The notes under the pieces were generated by a model. The model was not told the origin of the DNA. It was given only the letters and a program-made list of their open reading frames with translations, and ran no database searches. The position numbers and the translations under genes are program-made. From contig JAUWGW010000010.1 of the NCBI GenBank assembly GCA_030606215.1, positions 1-48,410 of the forward strand: a DNA stretch of 48,410 nt, read 5' to 3'. This DNA comes from a bacterium (GTDB lineage Bacteria > NPL-UPA2 > JAUVJM01). Of this stretch, positions 32,609 through 41,403 are shown piece by piece (position 1 is the stretch's first letter; every line of letters starts with the position of its first letter).

Positions 32609-33982
32609 TTAAAATCTTTCTGCATTTCTCACTAAACTATTAAGTCCTTTCAAAAATCTTAACTTTAACCTGAGCTGAGAAACAGAAAAGGCTGCTGTCT
32701 TCTTTTTAGGACTTTTCAAAAACCGACGGAAAGAATAAGCTTTCTTATAGAGATTAACAAAACATCTGTAGAATTCTTTCTTTGGTAACTTAGTGGGCTG
32801 TACAACATGAGAGAAATCAAAAAGTTCATAATTGCTACTTAACCCTCCCTTCATTTCTTCATAAATATCAGTCCCTGGAAATGGAGTAAAGATAGTGAAC
32901 ACAGGTTGAGTTAATCTTCTCTTTTCTATATATTCACTCAATTCCTCAAAATCTTTTTTATCAAAATCAGGGTCTATTACGAAATAAGCCGCCGCTTCTA
33001 CATCATTCTCTTCTAATATTCTTATTGCCTCTTCATTCTGCCGGATATTTGTCTTTTTATTCCATTTTTTAAGCTCTTTATCCCTGAAGGACTCAAAACC
33101 TATAAGTATTAGTTCCAATCCTATCTCTTTCCATTTCTTAATTAAGTCTGGGTGTTTAGCTACTGTATCTGAACGCGCATAAATCTTATAGATTTTCTCA
33201 AACCTTTTTTCTTTAATCAGCTCATATAGCTTATACGCTCTTGTAACATCTGCTAAGGTATTATCGTCAACAAAGTCAATGTACTTTTCCGGAATAGTCT
33301 CTAATTCCTTCACTACCGATTCTGCACTCCGAACTCTATATTTACCCCGATTCACCTTCCACATAGAACAGAAGCTGCATCGGAAAGGACAACCTTTGGA
33401 AGTATAAAGTGAGGTTATCGGACGCCAGGAGGCACGGAAGTATTTGCTTCTATATTTTTCTATTAGCTCCCTTTTAGGAAAAGGTAAATCATCTAATTTT
33501 AAAAGAGGGCGTTCATCGGTAATGAGAAATCTTCCATCCTTGCGGTAGGCAATCCCTCTCACATTGGTTATATCTTCACCCTGCTGTAACTTGTCTGTTA
33601 ATTCTTTAAAGGTCTCCTCGCCTTCACCTATAACTACTGTATCCACAAAATCTTCAAAAAAATCTTCAGGCTTTAACGTGGCGTGGTGTCCACCAATCAC
33701 AGTAATAATATCAGGATTGAACTTTTTTACTTCTCTCAGCAACTCTTTTGCAACATAAACTCCCACAGCGTAGCAGGTAGTCCCTACAATATCCGGTTTA
33801 AACCTCTCCAGCTCTCTTTGCAGGTTATGGTCTATCCGCATATCTAATATCTTAACTTCATGGTCTGGTAACGTAGACGCCACACATTCTAAGGCTAAAG
33901 GCTCAGCTAACCCTATTACTCCAATAGCTATATCATGAGGATTTGGTGGAGGCTCAACAAGTAATATCTTCATAACTTTCAC
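32609..33982 (-). CDS. B12-binding-domain radical SAM protein (2)
   Basis: 457 residues starting MKVMKILLVEPPPNP (GTG at 33982, or ATG at 33973 giving the family-like MKILLVEPP). It has a cobalamin-binding N-terminal domain (about 5-150, with VIGGHHATLKPEDFF and VVIGEGEETF) and a radical SAM domain with C198-x3-C202-x2-C205 (KGCPFRCSFCSMW), followed by VNRGKYRVRSAESVV. This is the pattern of the BchE/HpnR/HpnJ group, which act on bacteriochlorophyll or hopanoids, but also of many uncharacterised proteins. It is the upstream partner of the other radical SAM gene, probably in one operon. Confidence 0.85.
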   Translation of the reverse strand: MKVMKILLVEPPPNPHDIAIGVIGLAEPLALECVASTLPDHEVKILDMRIDHNLQRELERFKPDIVGTTCYAVGVYVAKELLREVKKFNPDIITVIGGHHATLKPEDFFEDFVDTVVIGEGEETFKELTDKLQQGEDITNVRGIAYRKDGRFLITDERPLLKLDDLPFPKRELIEKYRSKYFRASWRPITSLYTSKGCPFRCSFCSMWKVNRGKYRVRSAESVVKELETIPEKYIDFVDDNTLADVTRAYKLYELIKEKRFEKIYKIYARSDTVAKHPDLIKKWKEIGLELILIGFESFRDKELKKWNKKTNIRQNEEAIRILEENDVEAAAYFVIDPDFDKKDFEELSEYIEKRRLTQPVFTIFTPFPGTDIYEEMKGGLSSNYELFDFSHVVQPTKLPKKEFYRCFVNLYKKAYSFRRFLKSPKKKTAAFSVSQLRLKLRFLKGLNSLVRNAERF

Positions 33983-34101
33983 GATTATAGCCCCAAGGAA
34001 AGTCTCTTGTCAACAGGAATGGAATGGAATTTTCTGCTTGATTTCCGGTAGAAAGCATGATAGCCTTAAAGTAGGAAATCTTACCAATGGAGGTGATAAA
34101 G

Positions 34102-34374
34102 ATGGTTGTAAGAGTCAGTAGTAAACATCAGGTTACTATCCCCAAGGATATTGCAGAAGGCTTTCATTTGAAAAAAGGAGATGTCCTGGAAGTGGAGAGA
34201 AAAGGAAATAAAATTATTATGATTCCAAAAGAGGTTATTCTTGAGGATAAGTACCATCAAGAGGATTTAGAAGCAACGGAAAAGGTTTTGTCAAAAGGAT
34301 TACCTGAAGAAGAAATGGCTTTCAAATCGGGAACAGCAATGTTGAGACATTTTAAGAAAAGGACTAAGAAGTGA
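34102..34374 (+). CDS. AbrB/MazE-type antitoxin (SpoVT-AbrB domain)
   Basis: 90 residues. The N-terminal swapped-hairpin SpoVT/AbrB DNA-binding domain is clear: VRVSSKHQVTIPKDIAEGFHLKKGDVLEVERKGNKIIMIPK. An acidic tail probably binds the toxin. A perfect SD (GGAGGTGAT) precedes the ATG at 34102; an in-frame ATG at 34087 overlaps the SD and is rejected. The gene overlaps the RelE-like toxin gene by GTGA, the usual arrangement of type II toxin-antitoxin pairs, which are autoregulated. Confidence 0.88.
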   Translation: MVVRVSSKHQVTIPKDIAEGFHLKKGDVLEVERKGNKIIMIPKEVILEDKYHQEDLEATEKVLSKGLPEEEMAFKSGTAMLRHFKKRTKK

Positions 34375-34661
34375 AGTATATTGTTCTTCACTCGTTTGGC
34401 AAGAAATTTGATTCCTACCGCGAACAAGGGCAAGAACTTATCGTTTCCACTCTGGAAAAGATTAAGAAGTACCTGGAGACCAACCAGGCTCCCTATGGCT
34501 TGAGGATCAAAAGGCTTTCCAAAAAGATATATGAGGCCAGAATAAATATTCACCTTCGTATAGCTTACTTTCGTGAGAAGGGCATAGTGAAATTTTTCTG
34601 TTTGGGAAATCACGATGATATTAATAGGTATCTTAGAACCTTAAAGCGGGACCTCAAATAA
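34371..34661 (+). CDS. RelE/ParE-family toxin
   Basis: 96 residues with the RelE-fold pattern: an N-terminal helical pair (FGKKFDSYREQGQELIVSTLEKIKKYLE), then GLRIKRLSKKIYEARINIHLRIAYF and FCLGNHDDINRYLRTLKRD. Basic residues in the C-terminal strands fit ribosome-dependent mRNA cleavage or gyrase inhibition, but the mode cannot be told. The start is a GTG overlapping the antitoxin stop. Confidence 0.82.
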   Translation: MKYIVLHSFGKKFDSYREQGQELIVSTLEKIKKYLETNQAPYGLRIKRLSKKIYEARINIHLRIAYFREKGIVKFFCLGNHDDINRYLRTLKRDLK

Positions 34662-34750
34662 CGCTGCACCATGAATCAGTAGTGATGCCTCTGTCCCATA
34701 ATTCTGAGCTGATAGTAACTTGGTTTTTCAGCACCTGTTGGCGAATTTTC

Positions 34751-34778
34751 TTGCTTTTTGGAGTAAGTTGGCGATAAT
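34751..34778 (+). promoter_or_regulatory. Possible promoter of the DUF6922/AbiEii pair
   Basis: TTGCTT (34751-34756) and GATAAT (34773-34778) with a 16-bp spacer lie just before the SD of the 34797 gene. The -10 matches 5 of 6 consensus bases. Confidence 0.4.
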
Positions 34779-34796
34779 ATTAACAAGGTGATAAAC

Positions 34797-35042
34797 ATGG
34801 AAAAAGATGATAGTCTTTTATACAAAAAATATATATTTTGGTCAGTAAAACCGGAGAAGGTTGACCTTACTGACCCATGGACGAGAAAGTGGTATCTGAC
34901 ACAGGTTCTCACCCATGGGAAGATGGAAGATATTATTCGTTTGGACGTAGAAGAGATAGAAAAAAGCATGGATGAACTAAACCTGCGTAGTGAAATTGAT
35001 AGATTATGGAGACACTATTTTGCAGAACGAAAAAGCATCTAA
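34797..35042 (+). CDS. DUF6922-like small protein, putative antitoxin partner of AbiEii
   Basis: 81 residues, starting at ATG 34797 behind AAGGTGAT (a GTG at 34788 overlaps the SD). Aromatic residues FWSV, the WTRKWYLTQVLTHGKMEDI segment and the terminal LWRHYFAE match small proteins (DUF6922 type) encoded directly before AbiEii-like nucleotidyltransferases. The gene overlaps the following gene, which suggests a two-component toxin-antitoxin or defence pair. The family call is from memory of the pattern. Confidence 0.65.
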   Translation: MEKDDSLLYKKYIFWSVKPEKVDLTDPWTRKWYLTQVLTHGKMEDIIRLDVEEIEKSMDELNLRSEIDRLWRHYFAERKSI

Positions 35043-35712
35043 AATTTTAACCCTTTTTCAAAGAGAATCTCTTAAGATTTTCTTCTCTCTACCCGACGCT
35101 GACAATTTCTACCTTACCGGCGGTACAGCTCTGTCAGCCTTTTATCTTCAACACAGGCTTTCCGAAGATTTGGATATTTTTGTCCCTGAGGAGAGACTGT
35201 TAAGGTACACAGGCAACAGATTTGCCAAAGAGTTGAAAACAGAAGGTTTTGAGGTTGAGGTTGTAAGAACATTCCTTTCATTCATGGAGTTAATTATAAA
35301 AAAAGAGAAAGAAAGTGTGCTGGTACATTTGGCTGTTGATTCTCCTTTCAGGTTTGAAAAGCCTACGAAAGTAGACATGGGCATCAACGTTGACTCTTTT
35401 CTTGATATAGCAACTAATAAACTTCTGGCATTGTTCGGCAGATTTGAGCCCCGAGACTTTATTGATATTTTCTTTATTGTGAAAGAGAACCATATGGATT
35501 TGGAGTATCTTATCAGTAAAGGTAAGGGAAAAGACCCGGGGCTTGATGAATACTACCTGGCCATTGCTTTTGAAAAAGCTAACGATCTCCCGGACAGCAT
35601 AGAAAAGATACCAGTAAACATGTTAAAGGACATCGATGTAAAGGAGATGAAATCGTTTTTCTCAAAGTATGCCATTCAGCTTTTAGACAAAGGCAGAAAA
35701 GGGTTTACATAG
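35020..35712 (+). CDS. AbiEii/MenT-type nucleotidyltransferase (toxin)
   Basis: About 230 residues. The nucleotidyltransferase motif is YLTGGTALSAFYLQHRLSEDLDIF (GG at 34-35, D50 and D52). The downstream ATNKLLALFGRFEPRDFIDIFFI segment is typical of AbiEii toxins, with the conserved lysine and RD-D. AbiEii proteins act as toxins of type IV systems and in phage abortive infection; the related mycobacterial MenT3 adds nucleotides to tRNA 3' ends. The start is unclear: TTG at 35020 has GGAG 8 bp upstream, and GTG at 34990 adds 10 residues. The gene ends 14 bp before a tRNA-Leu. Confidence 0.82.
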   Translation: MQNEKASKILTLFQRESLKIFFSLPDADNFYLTGGTALSAFYLQHRLSEDLDIFVPEERLLRYTGNRFAKELKTEGFEVEVVRTFLSFMELIIKKEKESVLVHLAVDSPFRFEKPTKVDMGINVDSFLDIATNKLLALFGRFEPRDFIDIFFIVKENHMDLEYLISKGKGKDPGLDEYYLAIAFEKANDLPDSIEKIPVNMLKDIDVKEMKSFFSKYAIQLLDKGRKGFT

Positions 35713-35726
35713 GAGAGATTGGTTGA

Positions 35727-35812
35727 GCCGAAGTGGTGGAACGGAAGACACGTACGGTTCAGGGCCGTATGGGCGTAAGCCTGTGTGGGTTCAAATCCCA
35801 CCTTCGGCACCA
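35727..35812 (+). tRNA. tRNA-Leu (anticodon CAG)
   Basis: A class II tRNA of 86 bases with encoded CCA. The acceptor stem is GCCGAAG/CTTCGGC (35727-35733 / 35802-35808), followed by discriminator A and CCA. The anticodon stem is TACGG/CCGTA with loop TTCAGGG, giving CAG at 35760-35762. The long variable arm is GGGC-GTAA-GCCT, and the T arm is GTGGG-TTCAAAT-CCCAC. It reads CUG leucine codons. It lies 14 bp after the AbiEii-like gene and 22 bp before ilvC. Confidence 0.97.
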
Positions 35813-35834
35813 AGAAAATTAGGAGGAGTTGAAA

Positions 35835-36827
35835 ATGGCAAAAATGTATTATGATAAGGATGCTGATTTGAAGGTTCTCAAGGGAAAGGTTGTTGCAATT
35901 GTCGGTTATGGTATCCAGGGACATGCGCAGGCGCAGAATTTGCGCGACAGCGGCATCAAAGTATTGGTAAGCGATTTAAAAGTAAGCGCTAATTGGAAAA
36001 AGGCAAAGCAGGACGGGTTTGAGCCTGTAGAAACATCTAAGGCGGCTGAGGAGGCAGATATCATCCAGATTCTCACTCAGGACCATATCCAGTCCAGTGT
36101 CTATGAGAAAGAAGTGCGCCCATTTCTTTCAAAGGGGAAAGCGCTTGTGTTCTCTCACGGGTTTAACATCCACTACGGGCAGATTGTCCCTCCATCGAAT
36201 ATTGATGTATTCATGGTCGCTCCAAAAGGGCCGGGGAGTCTGGTGAGGAGTATGTATGTTAAAGGTGGAGGTGTTCCATGCCTTATAGCAGTCCACCAAG
36301 ACTACACGAAGAAAGCTAAGAAACTTGCCCTCGCCTATGCAAAAGGGATAGGCGGGACAAGGGCTGGAGTTATTCAAACTACATTTGCAGAGGAAACTGA
36401 GACGGACCTATTCGGTGAGCAGACAGTCCTGTGCGGCGGGGTATCAGAGCTTATCAAAGCAGGGTTTGAGACACTTGTCCATGCAGGTTTCCAACCCGAA
36501 ATTGCATATTTTGAGTGTCTTCATGAGCTGAAGTTAATTACCGATATGATTCATACTCATGGAATAACAGGAATGAGAGCGAGGGTGAGCGATACCGCTG
36601 AATATGGCGATTTGACGAGAGGAAGAAGAATTATTACAGAGGAAACAAGGAAGGAGATGAAAAAGATACTGAACGAAATTCAATCAGGGGAATTTGCAAA
36701 AGAATGGATTCTGGAGAATAAAACCGGAAGACCTGTATTCAATGCCCTCTCAAAAAAGGATGAAGAACACCCGATTGAAAAAGTCGGGAAAAAATTGCGG
36801 AGTATGATGAGCTGGCTGGAGAAATAG
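35835..36827 (+). CDS. ilvC: Ketol-acid reductoisomerase (class I)
   Basis: 330 residues, the standard class I length. The enzyme converts acetolactate and acetohydroxybutyrate to the dihydroxy acids of valine/leucine and isoleucine synthesis. It has the Rossmann motif [13 protein letters not shown], the metal and substrate-site sequence of the KARI C-domain ([34 protein letters not shown]) and PKGPGSLVR. The ATG at 35835 follows AGGAGGAG; an upstream TTG (35829) is not needed. It leads the ilvC-leuACDB operon, and no leader peptide or T-box is visible in the 22 bp between it and the tRNA. Confidence 0.95.
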   Translation: MAKMYYDKDADLKVLKGKVVAIVGYGIQGHAQAQNLRDSGIKVLVSDLKVSANWKKAKQDGFEPVETSKAAEEADIIQILTQDHIQSSVYEKEVRPFLSKGKALVFSHGFNIHYGQIVPPSNIDVFMVAPKGPGSLVRSMYVKGGGVPCLIAVHQDYTKKAKKLALAYAKGIGGTRAGVIQTTFAEETETDLFGEQTVLCGGVSELIKAGFETLVHAGFQPEIAYFECLHELKLITDMIHTHGITGMRARVSDTAEYGDLTRGRRIITEETRKEMKKILNEIQSGEFAKEWILENKTGRPVFNALSKKDEEHPIEKVGKKLRSMMSWLEK

Positions 36828-36828
36828 G

Positions 36829-38337
36829 ATGGCTGAGAGAATTATAATTTTTGACACAACTTTACGGGATGGGGAGCAATCTCCCGGCGCAAGTCTCAGT
36901 GCAGGGGAAAAACTTGAGATTGCAAGGCAGCTCGCAAGACTCAAGGTTGATGTGATTGAAGCAGGTTTCCCTGCAAGTTCTCCGGGAGATTTTGAGGGAG
37001 TCAGATTAATTGCGCAGAAGGTAAAAGGTCCGGTTATTGCAGGACTTGCTCGCTGTATCAGGAAGGATATTGATTCAGCCGCAGAAGCTTTAAAACCTGC
37101 TAAGAGAAGACGTATCCACGTCTTTCTTGCTACCTCCGCCGTCCACAGGAAATACAAACTTAAGAAGGCAAAGCAGGAAATATTAAAACTGGCGGTTGAA
37201 TCGGTAAAATATGCACGCAAGTTTGCCGATGATGTTGAGTTTTCCCCCGAAGATGCATCCAGAACAGAACCGGAATATCTGTGCAGAGTAGTGCAGGCAG
37301 TGATATCTGCAGGAGCAACTGTGGTAAATATTCCTGATACAGTCGGATATGCTACCACAATAGAATTTGGACAGTTAATCAAAAGAATAAAAAGCCGTGT
37401 CCCGAATATTAAAAAGGTAATTTTGAGCATCCACTGCCACAATGATTTAGGTCTTGCAACAGCTAATACATTAGCTGCAATTGAGAATGGTGCAAGGCAG
37501 GTTGAGTGCACAGTGAATGGTATTGGCGAAAGGGCAGGGAATGCTTCGCTTGAAGAAATTGTTATGATTCTTAAAACAAGAAAGGATTTCTTTAAATTCC
37601 GGACAGGAGTGAAGACTGAGGAGATTATCAAAACAAGCAGGCTGGTCAGCACTCTGACGGGTATCCACATCCAGCCGAACAAAGCTATTGTCGGAGATAA
37701 TGCTTTCCGCCACGAGGCTGGTATCCACCAGGATGGGATGCTAAAGGAAAAGACTACTTATGAAATCATGAGCCCTGAGACTATCGGTCTTAAAGAAAGT
37801 AAACTCGTTCTTGGCAAACATTCAGGGCGTCACGCTTTCAAGAAAAGGTTATTAGACCTTGGATATGAACTTTCCGAAAAGGACCTGGTGAAAGCATTTG
37901 ACCGTTTCAAGCGCCTGGCAGATAAGAAGAAGGAAATCTATGACGAGGACCTAACTGCTATTATTGAAGATGAGATTTCAGTAGTTCCTGAAACTTTTAA
38001 ACTTCTCTATATTCATACGACAAGCGGGACCCAGACTGTTCCTACAGCTACAGTAAGATTGGAAAAGAGAGGGAAGGTAATCCAAGACGCCGCTTGTGGT
38101 GATGGTCCTGTAGATGCCGCATACAAAACAATTGACAGGATTACAGGGCTTGGAGCAAAACTTATTGATTATTCACTGAGAGCTGTTACCTCAGGGAAGG
38201 ATGCTCTTGGAGAAGTTACTGTGAAAATAAGGAAAGGGGAAAGGACAATCACAGGAAGGGGAACAAGCACGGACATAATTGAGGCGAGTGCCAAAGCTTA
38301 TGTCAATGCAGTTAATAAACTGGTAGTGAAAAAGTAA
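36829..38337 (+). CDS. leuA: 2-isopropylmalate synthase
   Basis: 502 residues. It catalyses the first step of leucine synthesis (acetyl-CoA + 2-oxoisovalerate). The DRE-TIM barrel N-terminus has [13 protein letters not shown] and the metal motif [11 protein letters not shown]. The C-terminal regulatory domain (about 390-500) with [23 protein letters not shown] is the leucine feedback module. An R-citramalate synthase is excluded less firmly, but the neighbouring leuCDB support LeuA. It starts 1 bp after ilvC. Confidence 0.93.
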   Translation: MAERIIIFDTTLRDGEQSPGASLSAGEKLEIARQLARLKVDVIEAGFPASSPGDFEGVRLIAQKVKGPVIAGLARCIRKDIDSAAEALKPAKRRRIHVFLATSAVHRKYKLKKAKQEILKLAVESVKYARKFADDVEFSPEDASRTEPEYLCRVVQAVISAGATVVNIPDTVGYATTIEFGQLIKRIKSRVPNIKKVILSIHCHNDLGLATANTLAAIENGARQVECTVNGIGERAGNASLEEIVMILKTRKDFFKFRTGVKTEEIIKTSRLVSTLTGIHIQPNKAIVGDNAFRHEAGIHQDGMLKEKTTYEIMSPETIGLKESKLVLGKHSGRHAFKKRLLDLGYELSEKDLVKAFDRFKRLADKKKEIYDEDLTAIIEDEISVVPETFKLLYIHTTSGTQTVPTATVRLEKRGKVIQDAACGDGPVDAAYKTIDRITGLGAKLIDYSLRAVTSGKDALGEVTVKIRKGERTITGRGTSTDIIEASAKAYVNAVNKLVVKK

Positions 38338-39614
38338 TGGGATCGACCATAACGCAGAAAATATTATCTTCTCACTGCGCCAGGGAGGAAGTAATACCTG
38401 GCGAATTTATTATGGCAAGAGTCGATTTTCTCCTTGCCAATGACATCACTGCTCCAGTCGCAATTGAGGAGTTTGAGAAAGCGGGCGCCGATAAAGTATT
38501 CGCCAGTGACAGGATTGCTCTTGTTCTTGACCATTTCACGCCTGCCAAGGATATTAAATCAGCAGAACAGGCAAGGTTTGTCAGGGAATTTGCCCGCAAG
38601 CGTAAAATCAAATACTTCTTCAAAGAAGGGAAGGGAATTGAGCACGCTCTTATACCAGAAGAAGGTCTTGCTCTACCGGGTGAAGTTATTATAGGAGCTG
38701 ATTCGCACACATGCACATATGGAGCTCTTGGCGCATTCGCTACCGGTGTAGGAAGCACCGATGCTGCATTTGCAATGATGAAGGGAGAAATCTGGTTGAA
38801 AGTTCCTGAAACTATAAAATTTGTCTATTCCGGAAAACTCCGTCAATGGGTGAGCGGGAAAGATTTAATTCTCTTTACTATCGGTAATATTGGTGTTAAT
38901 GGAGCAAATTATTGCGCGATGGAGTTAAGTGGAGAGGCAATAGAGAACCTTTCCCAGGACAGCCGTTTCACAATGGCTAATATGGCAATTGAGGCGGGTG
39001 CAAAGAGCTGTATTATTGAACCTGATAGGATTACCCAGGATTATCTACGCAATGTTCCAGAAATTGAGGGGCGGTCTGCAGTTGATTACAAAAGTGATTC
39101 AGATGCAGTTTATAAAAACATTCTAAGATACAATGTTGGAGAGATTGAGCCGCAGGTAGCTCTGCCGCCCTCTCCGGGTAATGTAAAACCTGTGAGTGAG
39201 GTGAACTCAATCAACATAGACCAGGCTGTCATAGGGTCCTGCACAAATGGAAGGATTGAAGATTTGAGAATTGCCGCAAAAGTTCTTGAAGGTAAAAAGG
39301 CTCATGAATACGTTAGGCTCATAATTATACCTGCAACAGAAAAAGTTTATCACAAGGCTCTAAGAGAAGGATTGATTGAAATATTTATCAGCTCAGGTGC
39401 AATAGTGAGTCCGCCTACATGCGGTCCATGTATTGGAGGACATATGGGAGTTTTAGGGAAAGGCGAAAAGGCAGTTGCTACTACTAACAGAAATTTCACG
39501 GGACGAATGGGACATCCTGAAAGCGAAATATATCTCTGTAATCCTGCGGTTGCAGCCGCTTCTGCAATTAAAGGACGAATTAGCAGTCCTGAGGGACTTG
39601 AGTCCAAAGTCTAA
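38337..39614 (+). CDS. leuC: 3-isopropylmalate dehydratase large subunit
   Basis: 425 residues, an aconitase-fold subunit with the [4Fe-4S] cysteines C302 (SCTNGR), C362 and C365 (CGPCIGGH) and the active-site segment ADSHTCTYGALG. The length matches the shorter HacA/archaeal-type LeuC. It shares one base with the leuA stop (TAATG). The last residues ESKV and the TAA stop are encoded by a 7-bp tandem repeat. Confidence 0.93.
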   Translation: MGSTITQKILSSHCAREEVIPGEFIMARVDFLLANDITAPVAIEEFEKAGADKVFASDRIALVLDHFTPAKDIKSAEQARFVREFARKRKIKYFFKEGKGIEHALIPEEGLALPGEVIIGADSHTCTYGALGAFATGVGSTDAAFAMMKGEIWLKVPETIKFVYSGKLRQWVSGKDLILFTIGNIGVNGANYCAMELSGEAIENLSQDSRFTMANMAIEAGAKSCIIEPDRITQDYLRNVPEIEGRSAVDYKSDSDAVYKNILRYNVGEIEPQVALPPSPGNVKPVSEVNSINIDQAVIGSCTNGRIEDLRIAAKVLEGKKAHEYVRLIIIPATEKVYHKALREGLIEIFISSGAIVSPPTCGPCIGGHMGVLGKGEKAVATTNRNFTGRMGHPESEIYLCNPAVAAASAIKGRISSPEGLESKV

Positions 39615-39621
39615 TGTCTAA
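39601..39621 (+). repeat. Heptanucleotide tandem repeat at the leuC-leuD junction
   Basis: Units AGTCCAA, AGTCTAA and TGTCTAA. The repeat contains the leuC stop TAA (39612-39614) and the leuD ATG (39614-39616). It is the same unit as in the nadA start at 16770. Confidence 0.7.
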
Positions 39622-40111
39622 ATTAAGAGGTAAAGTGTGGAAGTTTGGGAATAACATAAATACAGATGATATTATTCCAGCCATATATCTCGTAACTACA
39701 GATGAGAAGGAACTTGCAAAACATTGTTTTGAAGGTTTGAGACCTGAGCTCCTTGAGAAAATAAAGTCAGGTGATATAATTATGGCAGGAGAAAATTTTG
39801 GATGCGGCTCCTCAAGGGAACACGCACCAAAAGCTTTAAAGGGGCTTGGAGTATCCTGCGTAGCTGCAAAAAGTTTTGCGCGGATATTCTACAGGAATGC
39901 AATCAATATCGGACTGCCAATTGTTGAATGCCCGGCTATCTGTGATGAGACAAGTGAAGGTGATACCGTCGAAATTGAATTTGAGAAGGGTATTGCGAAA
40001 AATCTGACGAGAAAGAGAGAATACCGTTTTGTTATCTATCCGGAATTCCTGCAAGAAATCATCTCTGCAGGCGGACTTATGAAATATGGTAGGAGCAGCG
40101 AAAATGTATAA
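39614..40111 (+). CDS. leuD: 3-isopropylmalate dehydratase small subunit
   Basis: 165 residues of the swivel subunit. The motif ENFGCGSSREHAPKAL and FGNNINTDDIIPA are diagnostic. The length is of the short, archaeal-type class and pairs with the short LeuC. It shares one base with leuC (TAATG). Its 3' end overlaps leuB by 8 bp. Confidence 0.93.
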   Translation: MSKLRGKVWKFGNNINTDDIIPAIYLVTTDEKELAKHCFEGLRPELLEKIKSGDIIMAGENFGCGSSREHAPKALKGLGVSCVAAKSFARIFYRNAINIGLPIVECPAICDETSEGDTVEIEFEKGIAKNLTRKREYRFVIYPEFLQEIISAGGLMKYGRSSENV

Positions 40112-41156
40112 AATTGCAGTTTTGCCAGGTGACGGAATAGGACCCGAAGTGGTGAGGGAAGGGCTCAAAGTGCTTACTGCTGTCTCTTCAAAAACAGACT
40201 TCAAAATGGATGTAGAAACCTATGACTTTGGCGGAGAAAGATACCTCAAGACAGGTGAGATACTTCCCGATTCAGCACTTGATGAATTCAGGCAGATGGA
40301 TGCAATATACTTGGGAGCAGTTGGGCATCCTGATGTTGCACCGGGAATACTTGAGAAAGGAATACTGCTTAAACTGCGGTTTGGGCTTGACCAGTATATA
40401 AATCTTCGCCCTATAAAACTTTATCCTGGTATCTCCACTCCATTGAAAGATAAAGGTCCCAGCGATATAGATTTTGTCGTTGTGCGTGAGAATACTGAGG
40501 GATTGTATCTTGGAGTTGGAGGATTTGTAAAGAAAGACACACCGGATGAAATTGCAGTCCAGGAAATGGTGAATACGCGAAAAGGTGTTGAGAGATGTAT
40601 CCGCTATGCCTTTGAATACACAAAAGCGCGAAACAAGAAGAAAAAACTTACGCTTTGTGATAAAGCAAATGTCCTGACATATGCTCACGATTTGTGGAGG
40701 AGAACATTTGCTGAGGTCGGGAAGGAATATCCTGATGTAGAGAAAGACCATGCTTTTGTTGATGCTACCTGCATGTGGATGGTGAAGAACCCTGAATGGT
40801 TTGATGTAATTGTTACCTGCAATATGTTCGGTGATATTATTACAGACCTTGGCGCAATCATTCAGGGTGGGATGGGAATTGCCGCAGGAGGAAACATAAA
40901 TCCTAAAGGTGTTTCCATGTTTGAACCAATTCATGGTTCAGCGCCAAAATATACTGGTAAGAACGTGATTAATCCAATGGCGGCTATCTGTGCCGCTCAA
41001 ATGATGCTTGAGCATTTAGGGGAGAAGAAAGCATCAAATATTGTTGAAGAGGCAATAATAAAGGTTCTTGCAAGCGGCAAGATGAAAGACCTGTCAACGA
41101 GAAGCGGTCTCTCAACTTCTGAAATCGGCGACCTTGTTGTAAGCTACCTGAAATAA
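40104..41156 (+). CDS. leuB: 3-isopropylmalate dehydrogenase
   Basis: 350 residues. It oxidatively decarboxylates 3-isopropylmalate with NAD. It begins [16 protein letters not shown] and carries the [22 protein letters not shown] and [20 protein letters not shown] blocks. The ATG at 40104 has AGGAG at good spacing; an in-frame start at 40086 lies inside leuD and is not needed. It is the last gene of the ilvC-leu operon. Isocitrate or tartrate dehydrogenases are relatives, but context supports LeuB. Confidence 0.92.
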   Translation: MYKIAVLPGDGIGPEVVREGLKVLTAVSSKTDFKMDVETYDFGGERYLKTGEILPDSALDEFRQMDAIYLGAVGHPDVAPGILEKGILLKLRFGLDQYINLRPIKLYPGISTPLKDKGPSDIDFVVVRENTEGLYLGVGGFVKKDTPDEIAVQEMVNTRKGVERCIRYAFEYTKARNKKKKLTLCDKANVLTYAHDLWRRTFAEVGKEYPDVEKDHAFVDATCMWMVKNPEWFDVIVTCNMFGDIITDLGAIIQGGMGIAAGGNINPKGVSMFEPIHGSAPKYTGKNVINPMAAICAAQMMLEHLGEKKASNIVEEAIIKVLASGKMKDLSTRSGLSTSEIGDLVVSYLK

Positions 41157-41204
41157 AGAGGGAAAGAACCCCAATTTTTCAGAAGCAGGTTGCTAAACTT
41201 GATG

Positions 41205-41368
41205 GTAAATGTTCGGTAGAGTGTGTATCCCAAGTGTCATTCCTGCGGAAGCAGGAATCCAGAAGCAAAGACTTGTCCCCACGAAAGTGGGGATAGATTC
41301 CCGCTGGAGTTCATCCCTGTGAAAACAGGGACGGGAATGACAGCCAACACGGTTCACCGAATATTTAC
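41205..41368. repeat. MITE-like compound palindrome, copy 4
   Basis: The outer ends GTAAATGTTCGGTAGA (41205-41220) and TTCACCGAATATTTAC (41353-41368) match in 13 of 16 positions as inverted repeats. Inside lies GTCATTCCTGC (41236) ... GGGAATGAC (to 41341), holding three small hairpins with stems TCCTGC, TCCCCAC and CCCTGT. This and the next copy account for most of the 372-bp gene-free stretch between leuB and asd. Confidence 0.7.
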
Positions 41369-41378
41369 ACTTGTAGTT

Positions 41379-41400
41379 GCCTCATTTATGAGGCTCTTTT
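41379..41400 (+). terminator. Stem-loop with T-run between leuB and asd
   Basis: GCCTCAT (41379-41385) and ATGAGGC (41388-41394) form a 7-bp stem with a TT spacer (in practice a 4-base loop), followed by TCTTTT. It may terminate the ilvC-leu operon. A near copy (20 of 22 bases) lies at 45288-45309. Confidence 0.5.
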
Positions 41401-41403
41401 AGG

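Noticed and set aside
35813-35834. Leucine leader peptide (attenuator) before ilvC
   Set aside because: Only 22 bp separate the tRNA from ilvC; no run of Leu codons or terminator hairpin fits.
35676-35924. Minus-strand reading frame of 82 codons containing VPKVGFEPTQAYAHTA
   Set aside because: It is the antisense of the tRNA-Leu gene and the start of ilvC; this peptide is a well-known artefact of tRNA regions.
36750-37682. 310-codon minus-strand frame opposite leuA
   Set aside because: Long only because of codon bias in leuA; leuA on the plus strand has full family motifs.
40272-40934. 220-codon minus-strand frame opposite leuB
   Set aside because: Antisense shadow; leuB motifs are clear on the plus strand.
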